From assembly GCA_031216445.1 (NCBI GenBank), contig CM062210.1:3900501-3964500 (forward strand): a DNA stretch of 64,000 bases, written 5' to 3'. This document shows, one piece after another, positions 13,666 to 25,217 of this stretch. Numbering within the stretch: the first letter of the stretch is position 1; every line of letters starts with the position of its first letter. Source of the stretch: Lateolabrax maculatus. Lineage: Eukaryota; Chordata; Actinopteri; Acropomatiformes; Lateolabracidae. Position numbers and translations under genes: made by a program. The notes below the pieces were generated by a model that saw only the letters and a list, made by a program, of their open reading frames with translations, searched no databases and was not told where the DNA came from.

Positions 13666-14934
13666 GTATGTGCACAACTTTACCTGAAAACGACTGTCCA
13701 GCTAACAAAATAGGGGCTTTAGTTCACTATATGTAGTAAAATATACAGCTGTTTGTGTTGGAATAAAGTGGATTACACTTTATAAACTGACACTGCATGG
13801 CCGTAGCCTCTATTTTAAAACTTTTCACTTGAGAAAATGGTTGCCTTTTGGCTTTTTTGTTAGTTAACCAGCCAGAAGGATGATTTTAGCAAAATAAGCA
13901 ATGGTAATGTGTTACTACCACTAACCTGAATACATTAGCTTGTATTACATTAAATGGCCAAGCTGCAGCTGGAAATATAATCAGCTATTCTCATCCATTT
14001 TTGGCCTTGAGCAGAAGACCTCCACTACAGATGCCCGAGGCAGTAACATTACCTGAAAGGCATTTATAAAAAGAGTCCTGTACTGTATTTTCATTGTGGA
14101 AGTGGAAAGATAACTCTGAGAAAGGTGCTATTTTTAAAAAGATCACTCACACTGTGGAGGAAAGGTCCCAATACATTTGCCCATGAAAAATAGATGGATC
14201 ATCCTTTAAATCCATTACAACGTATTTGCTGTTTTTGCTGCTTCGGTGAAAACGAAAACATCAACTTTTCAGTATTTGTAGAGACAAAATTATTTTAATT
14301 ATAATTTTTTCATGCACGCATTGATTTACCATATATCAATCTTTGAAGGTTTAGAGAGCAAATCGTGGATTATTGAGGCTTCCCCTCACAGACCTACCTT
14401 AACATTCCTCACTATGATGTATTATACTTCATCATTGTGTGACTCAATAGTCTTTTATTTCAGTTAAATTTTTCATAATTAGAAAAATTTGCATCAGCAT
14501 TCATCACAACCTCCCTGCTTTGCAGTCTGATTTTTTTAAATCAATTTTAACGATAAATTTAAGTAATGATAAAGTTATGATTCTTTGTCTTTGAAAGTGC
14601 CTCATCAAGCACAATCCCCCACGGCTCAGAGTTTTTCATTTTGTGCTGCAGTGACAAACTATTTCAAAACCATCAACATTTTCTGAATAATAATCATCCT
14701 CAGTTGGATCTGCTTCATTGCAGTGCTATCAACCCCAGTTTAGCATTTAATGTCAACTGAAGCACTGCAGAGTATTTTTAATGACATTCCCTCAGGAACA
14801 AATGGTGACAGAATACAATTGCTTAGCCTAGCCTTTTTAGGAGAACAAACAATGTGGGGCATATCAGCTTCTGTTTAAGACTGTTTGTTTCTTTTGCTGT
14901 GTCTAAATGGGTACACATGAATGTTCATCTACAG
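13666..14934 (+). other. cdh18 intron, 1.27 kb
   Basis: A GT-AG intron between the EC2 and EC3 exons. It is AT-rich, without recognised repeats, RNA genes or coding sequence. Confidence 0.85.
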
Positions 14935-15122
14935 AAAATTACCAGCAGTACGTCCCTGAATCAGCTCAAGTAGGGAAACCGGTAGGAAAGATCAAAGCCA
15001 ACGATGAGGACCTTGGCATCAATGCAGACATCAAGTACAGCATCATTAACTCTGAGGGGGCCAACATGTTCTCGATCTCCACAGACAGGGACACAAGAGA
15101 GGGAATCATCAGTCTCAAAAAG
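14935..15122 (+). CDS. cdh18: cdh18 exon, N-terminal part of EC3 (188 bp)
   Basis: The acceptor is catctacag and the donor is aaaag|gtaaga; 188 bp, entering in phase 1 and leaving in phase 0. It completes Lys97 and encodes residues 98-159: QYVPESAQVGKPVGKIKAND, the calcium motif NDEDLGINADIKY, then FSISTDRDTREGIISLKK. This is the first half of the third extracellular cadherin repeat. The length is the usual one for this type II exon, and the sequence matches the cadherin-18 pattern closely. Confidence 0.94.
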
Positions 15123-15857
15123 GTAAGAACATGCTGTCTACAAGACAGAAATGTAATTTTTGGGAGACTCCTCTGTAAAATATATGAGGAAATGGCCATG
15201 TGTATCAGTCTTTTGCTTGGACACCGACTTAAAAGATGTACTATGTTCCTGTAAAGCAATGTTTTGATGAACATGTCCTCATATTATTATTATCAAATAA
15301 TTTACTAGCAAATGAGGACACAATTCTGCCATCTGCAGAGGGCGGCAAAGGTAGCAATGAAGGAGTAGAAGAGGAACGCCAGCTGGTATACCTTCTACCA
15401 AAAGTTCCAAATTATTATAAACAAAAGGCTTTGTGAGGTGTTTTATGAGGTAGGAAATATGACTCTCACTTAATTAAATCATTTCATTTACAATCATACT
15501 CAATATTCTAATTATTAATATGAAGCTAAACAGATCATGCAGACAATTTATTCCTTGTCAAAACACATGGCATTAAACTGGCAGATCCCAACAACAACTA
15601 ATTTATTCTAATTGCATCTGATTTACTTTAGTAAGTAAGGGTCAATTTTAGATTTATTATGTAATAGAAGTTCAGATTAAGGAAAAAAATCTTACTCCCA
15701 ACAGAAGAAAACACATAACTTGAGTTGTAAAAACTCAAAACTTGATGCTTATTTCTTGTCCAGTTTGTCTAACTGCACTGTCCGTCCAGATAAAGTGCAC
15801 CTACTTTGTGCTGTGAGCATGTTAATCACAGTTTGCTATGGTGCTTTTTCCCAACAG
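15123..15857 (+). other. cdh18 intron, 0.74 kb, within EC3
   Basis: The shortest intron in the window, GT-AG. Nothing recognisable lies in it beyond AT-rich sequence. Confidence 0.85.
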
Positions 15858-16111
15858 CCTCTGAACTACGAGAGAAAGAAGACCTACACCCTCCACATTG
15901 AGGGGGTGAATACACATGTAGATCCTCGTTTTTCCTATCTTGGTTCTTTCAAAGACACTGCCACCCTTAAAATCACAGTTGGCGATGTGGACGAAGCCCC
16001 CGTCTTTTCTATAGATCATTATATCATGGACGTATATGAGAACGCACCGAGTGGCACAGAGGTGGGCGCCGTTACGGCTCGAGATCCTGACAGCAGGAAC
16101 AGTCCTGTCAG
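15858..16111 (+). CDS. cdh18: cdh18 exon, end of EC3 and start of EC4 (254 bp)
   Basis: The acceptor is ttcccaacag and the donor is gtcag|gtaaga; 254 bp, phase 0 to phase 2, encoding residues 160-243 plus two bases of Arg244. It begins PLNYERKKTYTLHIEGVNTH, ends EC3 with the linker VGDVDEAPVFS, and opens EC4 with YIMDVYENAPSGTEVGAV followed by the calcium motif ARDPDSRNSPVR. DVDEAPVF stands where most family members have DVDEPPVF, a conservative local change. The upstream in-frame ATG at 15720 is intronic. Confidence 0.94.
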
Positions 16112-19100
16112 GTAAGACACTTTAAATCACATGTGCAGTGTATGTATACAATCTGCAGAAATGATTACAAATAACCAGAGGCAGAGCAGCTCTGTGGGCA
16201 TACTGTCATATTAGTAGTGCATCACTGGATAGAATTGAAGATCTACAGTTTTTCTCGTTAGGAAATATCAGACAAACCCACTGCAAAAACAAAGGGTAAG
16301 AGAGGAGGTTGCTAATATTATGAGGCTTATTTCGAGGCTGAGCGCTCTTTCAGATGTGACCGGCAGCCAATGTAACTCTGTCACTTTGTCAACTAATTGG
16401 TTGCCAAAAACGTACATTTCTTTTTTAGAAACATACCAGTCTTGCCAGATGGATTTCTAAAAATGTCTAAAAAGCCTGGTTACCAAATCTGTTCGGATTA
16501 GATTAGTTGGTAAAGCATACGTTTGCCATGCAAGTATTTTGATAATGAGAAAGTCAGGTTTTGCCAAACTGGTCACAGCTTATCAGGAATGGCTTGCTTA
16601 TTTATTCATCTTTTGATCAGAGTTGGTTTTTTGGCATTAAGGTTTACCAGTGAGATATCTCTGAGGTGCTTTGGATTTTCCCCATTGAGGTTCAACTAAT
16701 AAGATTATTTCTGCCTCCAAGAAATGTTTGTCTAACTAAAACTCCAATTTGCATGTCATTTTTTTGCCCTATATAATTGTACCTTTTTATAGATAAACAT
16801 TTGAAGGTATGACTTAACACTGTGGTTTGCACATGTACCTGTAATGTGCACATATGAAATAATGCAGGATGCATTTTAAATGTGGCTTTCAACTTCTCTT
16901 GGGTCATACCAATGTAGAGCACAATGTTAAATAGATTTACTACACAATGTTTAATAGCCTCTTGTTTGTTCCTGATACTACACATGCCTTTAACATTTTG
17001 CATCCCCTCTAAAAATCAGCTATATGCATAGAGAATCTTTTTGTTTCATATCAGTGGGATAGTTATATTATGTCTGCAAGCCTGTGAAACAACCCGAGGC
17101 AATACAACTGCTTAGCACATTTGTATGGGCTCCAAACACATGCTTGTGTACTGCTGAAAAAAGATTGATATTACCCTTAGGCAGTGGGCTAATCCTAGGT
17201 TTTCGCTCTGCACAGGTATCTGGTTTCATGACATTACGCTCAAGCAACTCTGCACTGCTTGTTTTCATTTAAATTCCCTCTATAGCTTTGGCATAAATGA
17301 TTGAGTACCTGTAAACATGAAAGACCTCGTGAGATGAAGGATCATTGATATGTCAATAAGAAGCTCTCTTCTGTTGGTAGTATGCTGTATGTTACAGGGT
17401 CATTTTTAAAACTTGCCATAGGCTGCTGAGCCCACAGGTTTTCTAAACAGCATTAAGCAGACACTTATAAACATGCCACTGTCTTCCCCATTTTGGAGCG
17501 GTGAGCTCTGTGGTTCTTGATGAATGATGCACAATTTCAAATGAAAGGGAGACACGGTGTAAAAATTATTTTTTGATTCATGTCAGAATCTTAAGACTTT
17601 GTGAAAGATTTGTAGTAAACAAGAAGGTAATCTACATATGAAAGAGATTCCTTGCTCTCCTTGTGGGATACCTCCTCCGCGACCATTCCTACAGCACATC
17701 ACTCCCAATGTTCACCACATGAAGAAGACGGCAGCGGGAAGTATTTCGATGACATACACTTGAACCCAGAAAAAAAGCTAAACAACTGCTCCCTGTGTTG
17801 GTATAGGGATGCAGATTGCAGCAGGGATTAGTATTTGGCTCTCTTTGATCATCAGAAGCCCATGCATGAAATGAAATAAACTTGTTATTGGAGTGACATT
17901 TCAAATGTGGGTCTGAAATTGACATCTAAATAGCAAGACAAAGTCCTGATGACTCAATACCTCTGGTTGCCCCTTTACGTACATTATCATTATCATCAGG
18001 AACAGTTGTGTAAACTTCTTGGCTTGGTTACTATTATGCACTGCATGGATGCAAGGCAGCCCTGCCGGTGTAAATAGCTGTAATATCAAATAAACTGATG
18101 AGAGTAGTTGGTTTTAGATGAAATCTAGGAAAGGCTACCAATGAGAGATTTGATTACACCACAGTTTCCACATATATGAATAATTTTGTATAATAATCTA
18201 CTCTTAAAAGCAAGTTATTTAAAGCAAAAGTTCACCTTTGAGCACAAGTAATATACATATTCATGGTCCCCAGAGAATAATGTAAGTCCTAATGACTTAA
18301 AAGAAATAAAATGAATAAAATGACCACTTTTCAGATCATTAACCCGTAAGAATGTGTTAACAACATGACAATATCTCTGTAACCACCTTCATTCTAACTT
18401 TTAAATATTGCACCCATTCAAGGAGAGCAATGTTTTCTCTGTTTTAGACATCTAACAATTTTGTTTTTGGGTTGTGTAATGAGAATTACCGCCTCACTGG
18501 GCTGCAATACTATGCAAGACTTTTAGTCTTGTTGTTGTTCAGTGCACTCCAAGGCTTTAGAAGTGAGAAAAAAAAAGAAAAAACTCTTTTTGGATATACC
18601 CACAATTACTGTATTTTAGTTTAAATTGCCCCAGAATGCCAGAGAAGTGGGCTACTGGGAGAAATATATTGTGCAGCATGTTGTGTGGTTTGATTCAAGG
18701 GGTCTGAGAAGGAAGCCCGATGTTTACTGAAGAAAAGGAAATAATTTCTGCTATCATGGTGTTCTGGAAAATAATCATTATATGATGTAACATCTTGTAC
18801 ATTTGGTCATTATGTGCAGGAATAAGAAAAAAGACCACCAAACAACAAAATGCATGAGACTTATCACCAGTAGCAGTAATTAACAGAATTGTGGAAAGTG
18901 TTTTTCAGTGGATTCTTCCTTGATAAAGCAAATGCTTAGCACACAAAACTCTCACCTTTATGGCTGAAAAGCCTTCATGCTCTTATAAGCCTGAGCATTT
19001 AATAAAACATGACAACATTTCTACTGAGGGTGCTGGGTGTACTTGTAAGCCAGGCTAAAGAAAATAAAAGGTTCATTACTTCTAATAAATGCCATCCTGG

Positions 19101-20143
19101 CATTAATATCCCTATACCATTTCCATCTCTCACGTCAATTGAAAATTGTCGATTTATGCTATATTACTCGGGAGAATGAATGCTGGATTAAAGGTGTAAA
19201 TAGGTCATTAAGAGATAAATTAGGGAATACACAGTCAATGCTCATTCTCAATGCTGTAACTCAGCTGAGCCCATTTCTGTTTTGTATTCCACAGACTGCT
19301 TTGCTTCTAGCTCGATAACAGTGTTGCTAGAAAGCCATTACAACAGAGTAAACATTGCCAGGAGAACATCGCCTTTTATCATTATTAAATATATGAGGAT
19401 AATTGCTCTTGACTTAAATATGTATTTTTCAGAATATTCTGTCAAGACTTAAAGTAAATTAAAAAGCAGTAGGGGTTATTCTATCCATATAATTTAGAGG
19501 TGTTACCAGAAGCCAGAGAACATCCCCTTTGGCATGTGCTGCTTCGGCACTTCATTCATTTCACGACATGGTTTTGGTTGACTGAATCTCTTATGATTAG
19601 ACCAAGGTTTTGTTTTCTGGTTTGATACATCTTGTTACCAAATATGACATAAACAATAGTAAATAAATGTGTGTTGTCTAAGGCCTTAGTAGAATTAATG
19701 AACTAAAGCCAGGGCCAAAAAAATGGAGAGCTTTTCAAAGTTTGAAAAAAATAACCCTGAGGATATCATCAGGTATCTCCGGTTGGACTTTGAGACTGCT
19801 AACCACTAATACAAAGCCTCCAGTACAAACTTTAACTGAGCCTAAAAGTGTTTTTTTTCTGTGTGATGTCATCTAATGTAAAGTCTATAGTGCCTGTATA
19901 GTCTCTATAGTCTCTAGGCAATTGTGGTAATTTGCAGGTGAAAAGACATCTTTGTTCAAATTGGACAAAATGCAGTTGTAAAGTTACATCTTATTGTTGT
20001 TTCAACATTACAATTATTATAATTCAATGTGAATCCGGTCCTAAACATAAGTGAAAATGTAGTCAGTGAAATGCAGTTGAATCAATAGTAATATATAACC
20101 CAGACGTCACTATTCAACCATGTTTAATTTCCTCTCCCAATAG
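16112..20143 (+). other. cdh18 intron, 4.0 kb, within EC4
   Basis: A GT-AG intron with no coding exon seen. The segment 19070-19420 looks less degenerate than its surroundings and is listed separately as a candidate regulatory block. A run of A (with one G) near 18569-18581 is simple sequence. Confidence 0.8.
19070..19420. promoter_or_regulatory. candidate conserved non-coding element in the EC4 intron
   Basis: A block with balanced composition and many homeodomain/POU-like words (TAATAAATGCCATCCTGGCA, GTCAATTGAAAATTGTCG, AGGTCATTAAGAG, TTATCATTATTAAAT), lacking repeats or ORFs. Conservation is only inferred from its texture. Confidence 0.25.
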
Positions 20144-20280
20144 GTATTTCTTGAACAGTAAAGAGGAAGGAGTAAGGTACTTCAGAATCGATGAAAGCAG
20201 TGGATTTATACGGACCACGCAGCCTCTGGACAGAGAAGACATGCCTTGGCACAACATCACTGTGATGGCATCGGAGGTTG
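20144..20280 (+). CDS. cdh18: cdh18 exon, middle of EC4 (137 bp)
   Basis: The acceptor is ctcccaatag and the donor is gaggttg|gtaggt; 137 bp, phase 2 to phase 1. It encodes residues 245-289: YFLNSKEEGVRYFRIDESSG, FIRTTQPLDREDMPW with the DRE calcium motif, and the sequon NIT in WHNITVMASEV. A second GT four bases further on (20284) would break the frame with the next exon, so the donor at 20281 is preferred. The long minus-strand ORF over this exon is a shadow. Confidence 0.93.
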
Positions 20281-22969
20281 GTAGGTACCCAGGTTGTTGC
20301 TTTCCATAAACTGAATGTTTACAAGTGGGCGAGTTAATGTAATGCACCTGCTGCGTTATGTTTGCTCTTATGTGACTGTTTGTGAGTGAGCAGATGTAGG
20401 TTTTTCTTGAGTTCTGAAATTTCTTGCCATGTTGACATGGTTCCTACTTCCTATTGTATAAATAGATTCTGATTTAATCTTACAGTTCAAGAAAGTCTAG
20501 AAACTTAAAGATTTTCAATTGGCAGTTGTAGGCTACATTTAGTTGTACAGTTTCATTAAGTTTAAAACACTTTTGTATTCATATAGACATGTAATAGAGT
20601 AGGTAAATAAACAGATATGGAGCTAAACACATACATACATTGCACATACTGAACATAGCTTTCTCTTCACCTTCTGACATATGAATATTTAAATAACCGT
20701 GGTATATTTCTCCCATGTCTGACACCTTCAGGTACTGTAGTAAGCACATGCAATACTGTTATGCAGTTGCCTGAAAGAGTCATTTAAAAAAGATTGCTCT
20801 GTCTGGCTACACTCATCTTGTTTAGCCCCGAGCTAATAGCACACATTATAAATAGTTATCAGAATTGCGTTCGAATCATTGGTGAGATTTGTGCCACAAC
20901 AGCATGGTTTAAAGAGTAGAAATGAAAAAATAAAGGTAGGTGCTATAGTTTAACCAAGAGGTTTTTTTTTCCATTCCCCAAGATAATAAGACGCCCTGAG
21001 GGGATCATATAGTCAGAGAGCAGTCCGGGTTCAAATTCACAGCGTGTAAAATTGGAGTCCAGATCAATATCAACAAAAGAGAGGTTCCCTGAAAAGGAAT
21101 GACTCTATGAATCTGCACTGCACGCTCTCTCTTAACTCTTTAGAATAGAATCAGCAGCACCTTTAAGCACTGAGCAGATTTTATTCAGATATTTACTTCA
21201 ATGTCTTGATCAGAGAAACTTTAACATGAAAACTGTCGGGTCACAATTCCACCACTTACATATTTGAAATGAAAAAAAAAAACAAGGGCTATAAGGGTTC
21301 ACCAAAACTGGAATAAGTGGCAGAATTATTTTGTTTAATTTAGAAAGTAAAATACAATATTTATTTGGGTTATGTCCTCAACATATCCCACTTCAAATGG
21401 TAAAATCAAGCTTTAAACAAGGGAAAGCATTTGTTTTGTATTGTATCACTATGATTTTTAATCCTTAACATGGTTGATCTAACGAAATTGCTTAAAATTT
21501 CCATCCCTGGTCAAATAGTTATAAAATAAGTACCCTTAAATATAGTGCAGCTTATTGCACTTTATATCCCTATACCTGTTCAGTTTTCAGTGCAGCAAGG
21601 TGCTTTAATAGCATTATCAACCGTAATATCCCACTCACTAACAGTATTCACAGCCCAATACCAGGTGACTTAATAATGAAATTAATAATTAAAGTCTGGA
21701 GAAAACAAGAATGAAGGAGATTATTTGCATATTGATTAGAATGTATTCAAATGGGCTAGAGTGTATTTTTCTTATAATTAACTACAAAATCAAATTAGTC
21801 CCAATTGTTTCAATGTCCTTTCCTACATTGAAAATTAATTAAATCAATACAGGCCCCGCTAACTTCAAGAATTGCTATCAGGTAACTTGGGTAATTTGTA
21901 ATCACAATTAGGCAAATCTCTTGCCAGAGGTGTTGCATGCTAATGTTTTGTTATCTCTTCACCTCTCCTTAGTATTCCAGGATAGAGTTGCATGCCAAGA
22001 CACCGTCAAAAGGCAGAATGATAAATTTTTACCACTCTGAATGAGCAAGGACACACAGTGTCATAGACACAAAGCACCCTGCACAGTTACCCCGCCTTCT
22101 AATGGCCACCAGCAGAAGTTAGACCATAATGAGTGAGTGAAGTAGAGTATGAATGTCTGCTTTTGGATCAGCTTGGTACTTATCATCTAAAAGCACAAGG
22201 AGCTGTTATAGTACAGCAGGTGCGAGGTCAGATCTTCTTTTTGTGCTGAGAAAAAACACACAAACACCTTTTATGCACAAGATAAAGTAAATGAATATTG
22301 TGAAACATTAATTTAATAGAAAGGCACCTGCATGACTTTTCAAAGCAGGATTTGCTGAGCGAGCATGCTATTTTTCAGCACTGTCCTGCTGCACACTCAT
22401 ACTGTAAAAACATACTCACACCTGGAAGCTACCCAGTCAAACCAGTCTTCTTTTGTCCAGGACTGATGCACCACATGGGTTGAGGGTTAAATGCCGTGCT
22501 CTGGGGCACTTCCAGAAGAGAAATGAAACTGGAACTAGACAAAAATTGTTATCGTCTATGTAAAGAATACCTCAGCCTCCCAAAATTGAACATAAATCTG
22601 TGACTGTTCATATGTATTTCAGTGGTGAAGGTGCCTATTGTGTTGCTTGAGCTTAAAATGAGAGGAGGTAATGCATATAATTGACATGCTTTATGAGTTG
22701 CTCATGCACAGCAAGGGGCACAGCAGTTGGTAGAAGAAAATGCTGCACAAAGATGATCAGATGTGCTTTAATACACAAAATTGCCTTCTGCGACATTGCT
22801 TCCCTCAGTGCTTCTGTAGTAGCACAGCCTAAGACAAAACCCATAAGCAGTCTAACAAAAAGAGCACAGTGTGTCCCAGTTTAAAATTACAGTGTTGATG
22901 CTTTTCTTTGTTATTAAGGCTTACATTTGACTTTCATCTTCATTGTCACTTGTTCTCTCTCTACTACAG
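20281..22969 (+). other. cdh18 intron, 2.7 kb, within EC4
   Basis: A GT-AG intron. It contains the octamer- and TAATTAA-bearing block at about 21660-21960 listed separately. No coding sequence was recognised; the ORF pair near 22650-22880 overlaps on opposite strands and looks like chance. Confidence 0.8.
21660..21960. promoter_or_regulatory. candidate enhancer with POU octamer and TAATTAA sites
   Basis: A perfect octamer ATTTGCAT at 21723-21730 lies near TAATAATGAAATTAATAATTAAAG, TTATAATTAACT, AAATTAATTAAATC and ATCACAATTAGGC. This density of homeodomain and POU-type words within 300 bases is typical of neural developmental enhancers. No ORF or repeat explains it. Confidence 0.3.
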
Positions 22970-23091
22970 ATAACCCCAGCCTTCTCAGTCATGTTCCCGT
23001 TACCGTCCAGGTGCTGGACATGAACGACAATCCGCCAGAAATAGCTACGGACGAGGAAGTCATTGTGTGTGAGAGCTCAAGGCCAGGACAG
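22970..23091 (+). CDS. cdh18: cdh18 exon, EC4-EC5 linker (122 bp)
   Basis: The acceptor is tctctctctactacag, a strong pyrimidine tract, and the donor is ggacag|gtgagc. The 122 bp exon enters in phase 1 and leaves in phase 0. It completes Asp290 and encodes residues 291-330: NPSLLSHVPVTVQVLDMNDN with the calcium-linker DMNDNPPE, then the EC5 opening EEVIVCESSRPGQ. The Cys in VIVCESS is one of the EC5 cysteines shared by type II cadherins. The size matches the standard exon. Confidence 0.93.
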
Positions 23092-25099
23092 GTGAGCGTC
23101 TAGGATTCACCTAGAAAAAATCTGCAACAGCTATATCTGTCTCCGTATCGGGTTTTCTCTCCCTCTCTCTCTTTTCACGCATTGAAATCTGTCTGGACAC
23201 ACCTCAGGAGGAAAGTGTTGAGAGTTGTGCATTAACCTGAGTCGTCTCCCTGACTACATGCAGTCTGCACTGAACTGTTGTTACCATCAGCAGTTTGGGT
23301 TGCTCACTGAGAGCTGAACAGTAAGAGACTCTAGCTGCTTAATCATCCCTCATTCAAAATGAGTATCTTAGCAGCAAACCATGACAGCTCTAAATCGAAG
23401 CTCATTCCAATTTGCTCTGAGTAGTCTTTGATTCATTCGAATTAAGAAGGTTTTGAGATATAGAGCAATCAGCAGCATGGAAATGGCTGAAAGGGTGGTT
23501 CGGCAGAGGATGATGGAGTAAAGACCGGGAATACGCAACTAAATACATTTTCAAAAAGTTTGAATTCAAGTTTGCATTAAATTTGAATTAGGGTTGCTTC
23601 ATAGCCCCAGGGTTCTTGGCCCAGGGGATTAAGTGGGAAGAAATACGATGTGTTCAATAAGACCATTCAAATGACAACATATGTGAAAGAATAGAGCTGC
23701 TCATTAATGCTTAAGAATCGGTTTGCAGACATGTCCATCATTATTGTAACAGTAGTTTCCGTTAACAGTTAAATCTCTTTTCTAAATCAATGTTCAAGAT
23801 ATATTAAACTACAGGTAACCATAGCAACAGCACACCAGTAAAAATTATCTATCCATTAATCAAAATGATGAAAAAAAATGCTTTAGAAAAATTAATGAGG
23901 ATTTGAACACAGCTTCTCTTGGTTCCCCATAAACAGAGGTTCAACATTAAAAAGGACCTACTGGGTAACGTGGTGTTAGAAAACTTGTAACCTTGTATTA
24001 CTGGTAGGGTTGTAATGATTCACAAAGTTTACATTTTGACCTATAATTCAAGTTTGGGAGGAGGCATTCAGGCAGAACAGAAGGAGCTAAAACGTGTCTG
24101 CCAATAAATAATACAATGAACCGACTTTGGGCCTGATTTTTGGATGGAATATTCTAGTCAGCACTGTACTGCTCAAGGTTTTGAAATTGTCAATAAACCT
24201 TAACGCATGTATTAGACTGGGAACTTACGCCACTGGTAGTCAGACCAATATATAGACCAAGCTTGCAGAGTTCTGAGGAAATTCAAGCACAAAAATAACT
24301 TGGACGAGCAGAGACATTATACATTATGGCAAACAATTTCGCACCTACTCAGAAACCAACGAAGGGGTGATGTTTACTGCTTCCCCTGGTTTTCCAAACC
24401 TCCCATTATCCTGAATTTTAAGAGTAATCGAGTGCCAGTCGGCTAAACTTTGGAACCATTAACATCAGAAGAAAGAGAATCCTCTTCTCAGCCAAACGCT
24501 CCCACCAGCGCCACCCGGTCCACCATGACATCCGCATAAGTAAACTCAAGCACACACAGAGTACATCCTGATACTGGACAGTTAAAGAGAGGCTGGTGCA
24601 AGTTTACCAGAAGCACAGCAACAGCTCAAATCTCACATCGACGATTAGACCTCCCCGTGGTGACAGGGACTATCAGGTTGTTTTTCTCTCAGCTCACTCT
24701 CTCCCTGCTCTCACTGTGTCTTTTACCAATTAAGGGTAACAAGATGACAAAAGTGGCAGTGTGGTTGCCCTTAGAGCACCCCTGTCATTGTTAGATGCCA
24801 GCTCCCTCTGTGGCACAAGCCAAACATCTGAAATCTCAGCGTCACAACCAGCCACTTTCTTACAAGCAGCATACACAGGTAGGAGGAAATGTTAAAAGAC
24901 CGGTTGGCTGTAGGTCAGAGGAACTCTGACTCTCGCCAATTATGATCAACAAATCATGAGACATGCGTCAGAAACCAAATCAGCTCCTCGTCCTGCATGC
25001 AATTAGTGTGAAAAGTGAGTCCAAATGGGACAGTGGCTAATTAAATGTTGCAGGTGCTGTGTTTGGAGAGTAATTTACCCTGTGTCCTCTGAACAACAG
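23092..25099 (+). other. cdh18 intron, 2.0 kb, in EC5
   Basis: A GT-AG intron. I see no recognised repeats or coding sequence in it. Confidence 0.82.
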
Positions 25100-25217
25100 G
25101 TGATCCAGACTGTCACAGCAGTGGATAAGGATGACTTTGCCAATGGACAGCGGTTTTCCTTTGCTTTGCCGAGCCAGCTACCAGTTAATCCCAACTTCAC
25201 CCTGAAAGACAATGAAG
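25100..25217 (+). CDS. cdh18: cdh18 exon, N-terminal half of EC5 (118 bp)
   Basis: The acceptor is ctgaacaacag and the donor is aatgaag|gtaatt; 118 bp, phase 0 to phase 1, encoding residues 331-369. It shows VIQTVTAVDKDDFANG and LPVNPNFTLKDNE, with sequon NFT, nearly as I recall for cadherin-18. If this donor is not used, the frame stops two codons into the intron (Gly-Asn-stop), which would give a secreted ectodomain. The next intron is 9.8 kb long. Confidence 0.94.

Noticed and set aside
21024..21036. GGGTTCAAATTC, a tRNA B-box-like word
   Set aside because: No A box at the right distance and no cloverleaf in the flanking sequence.
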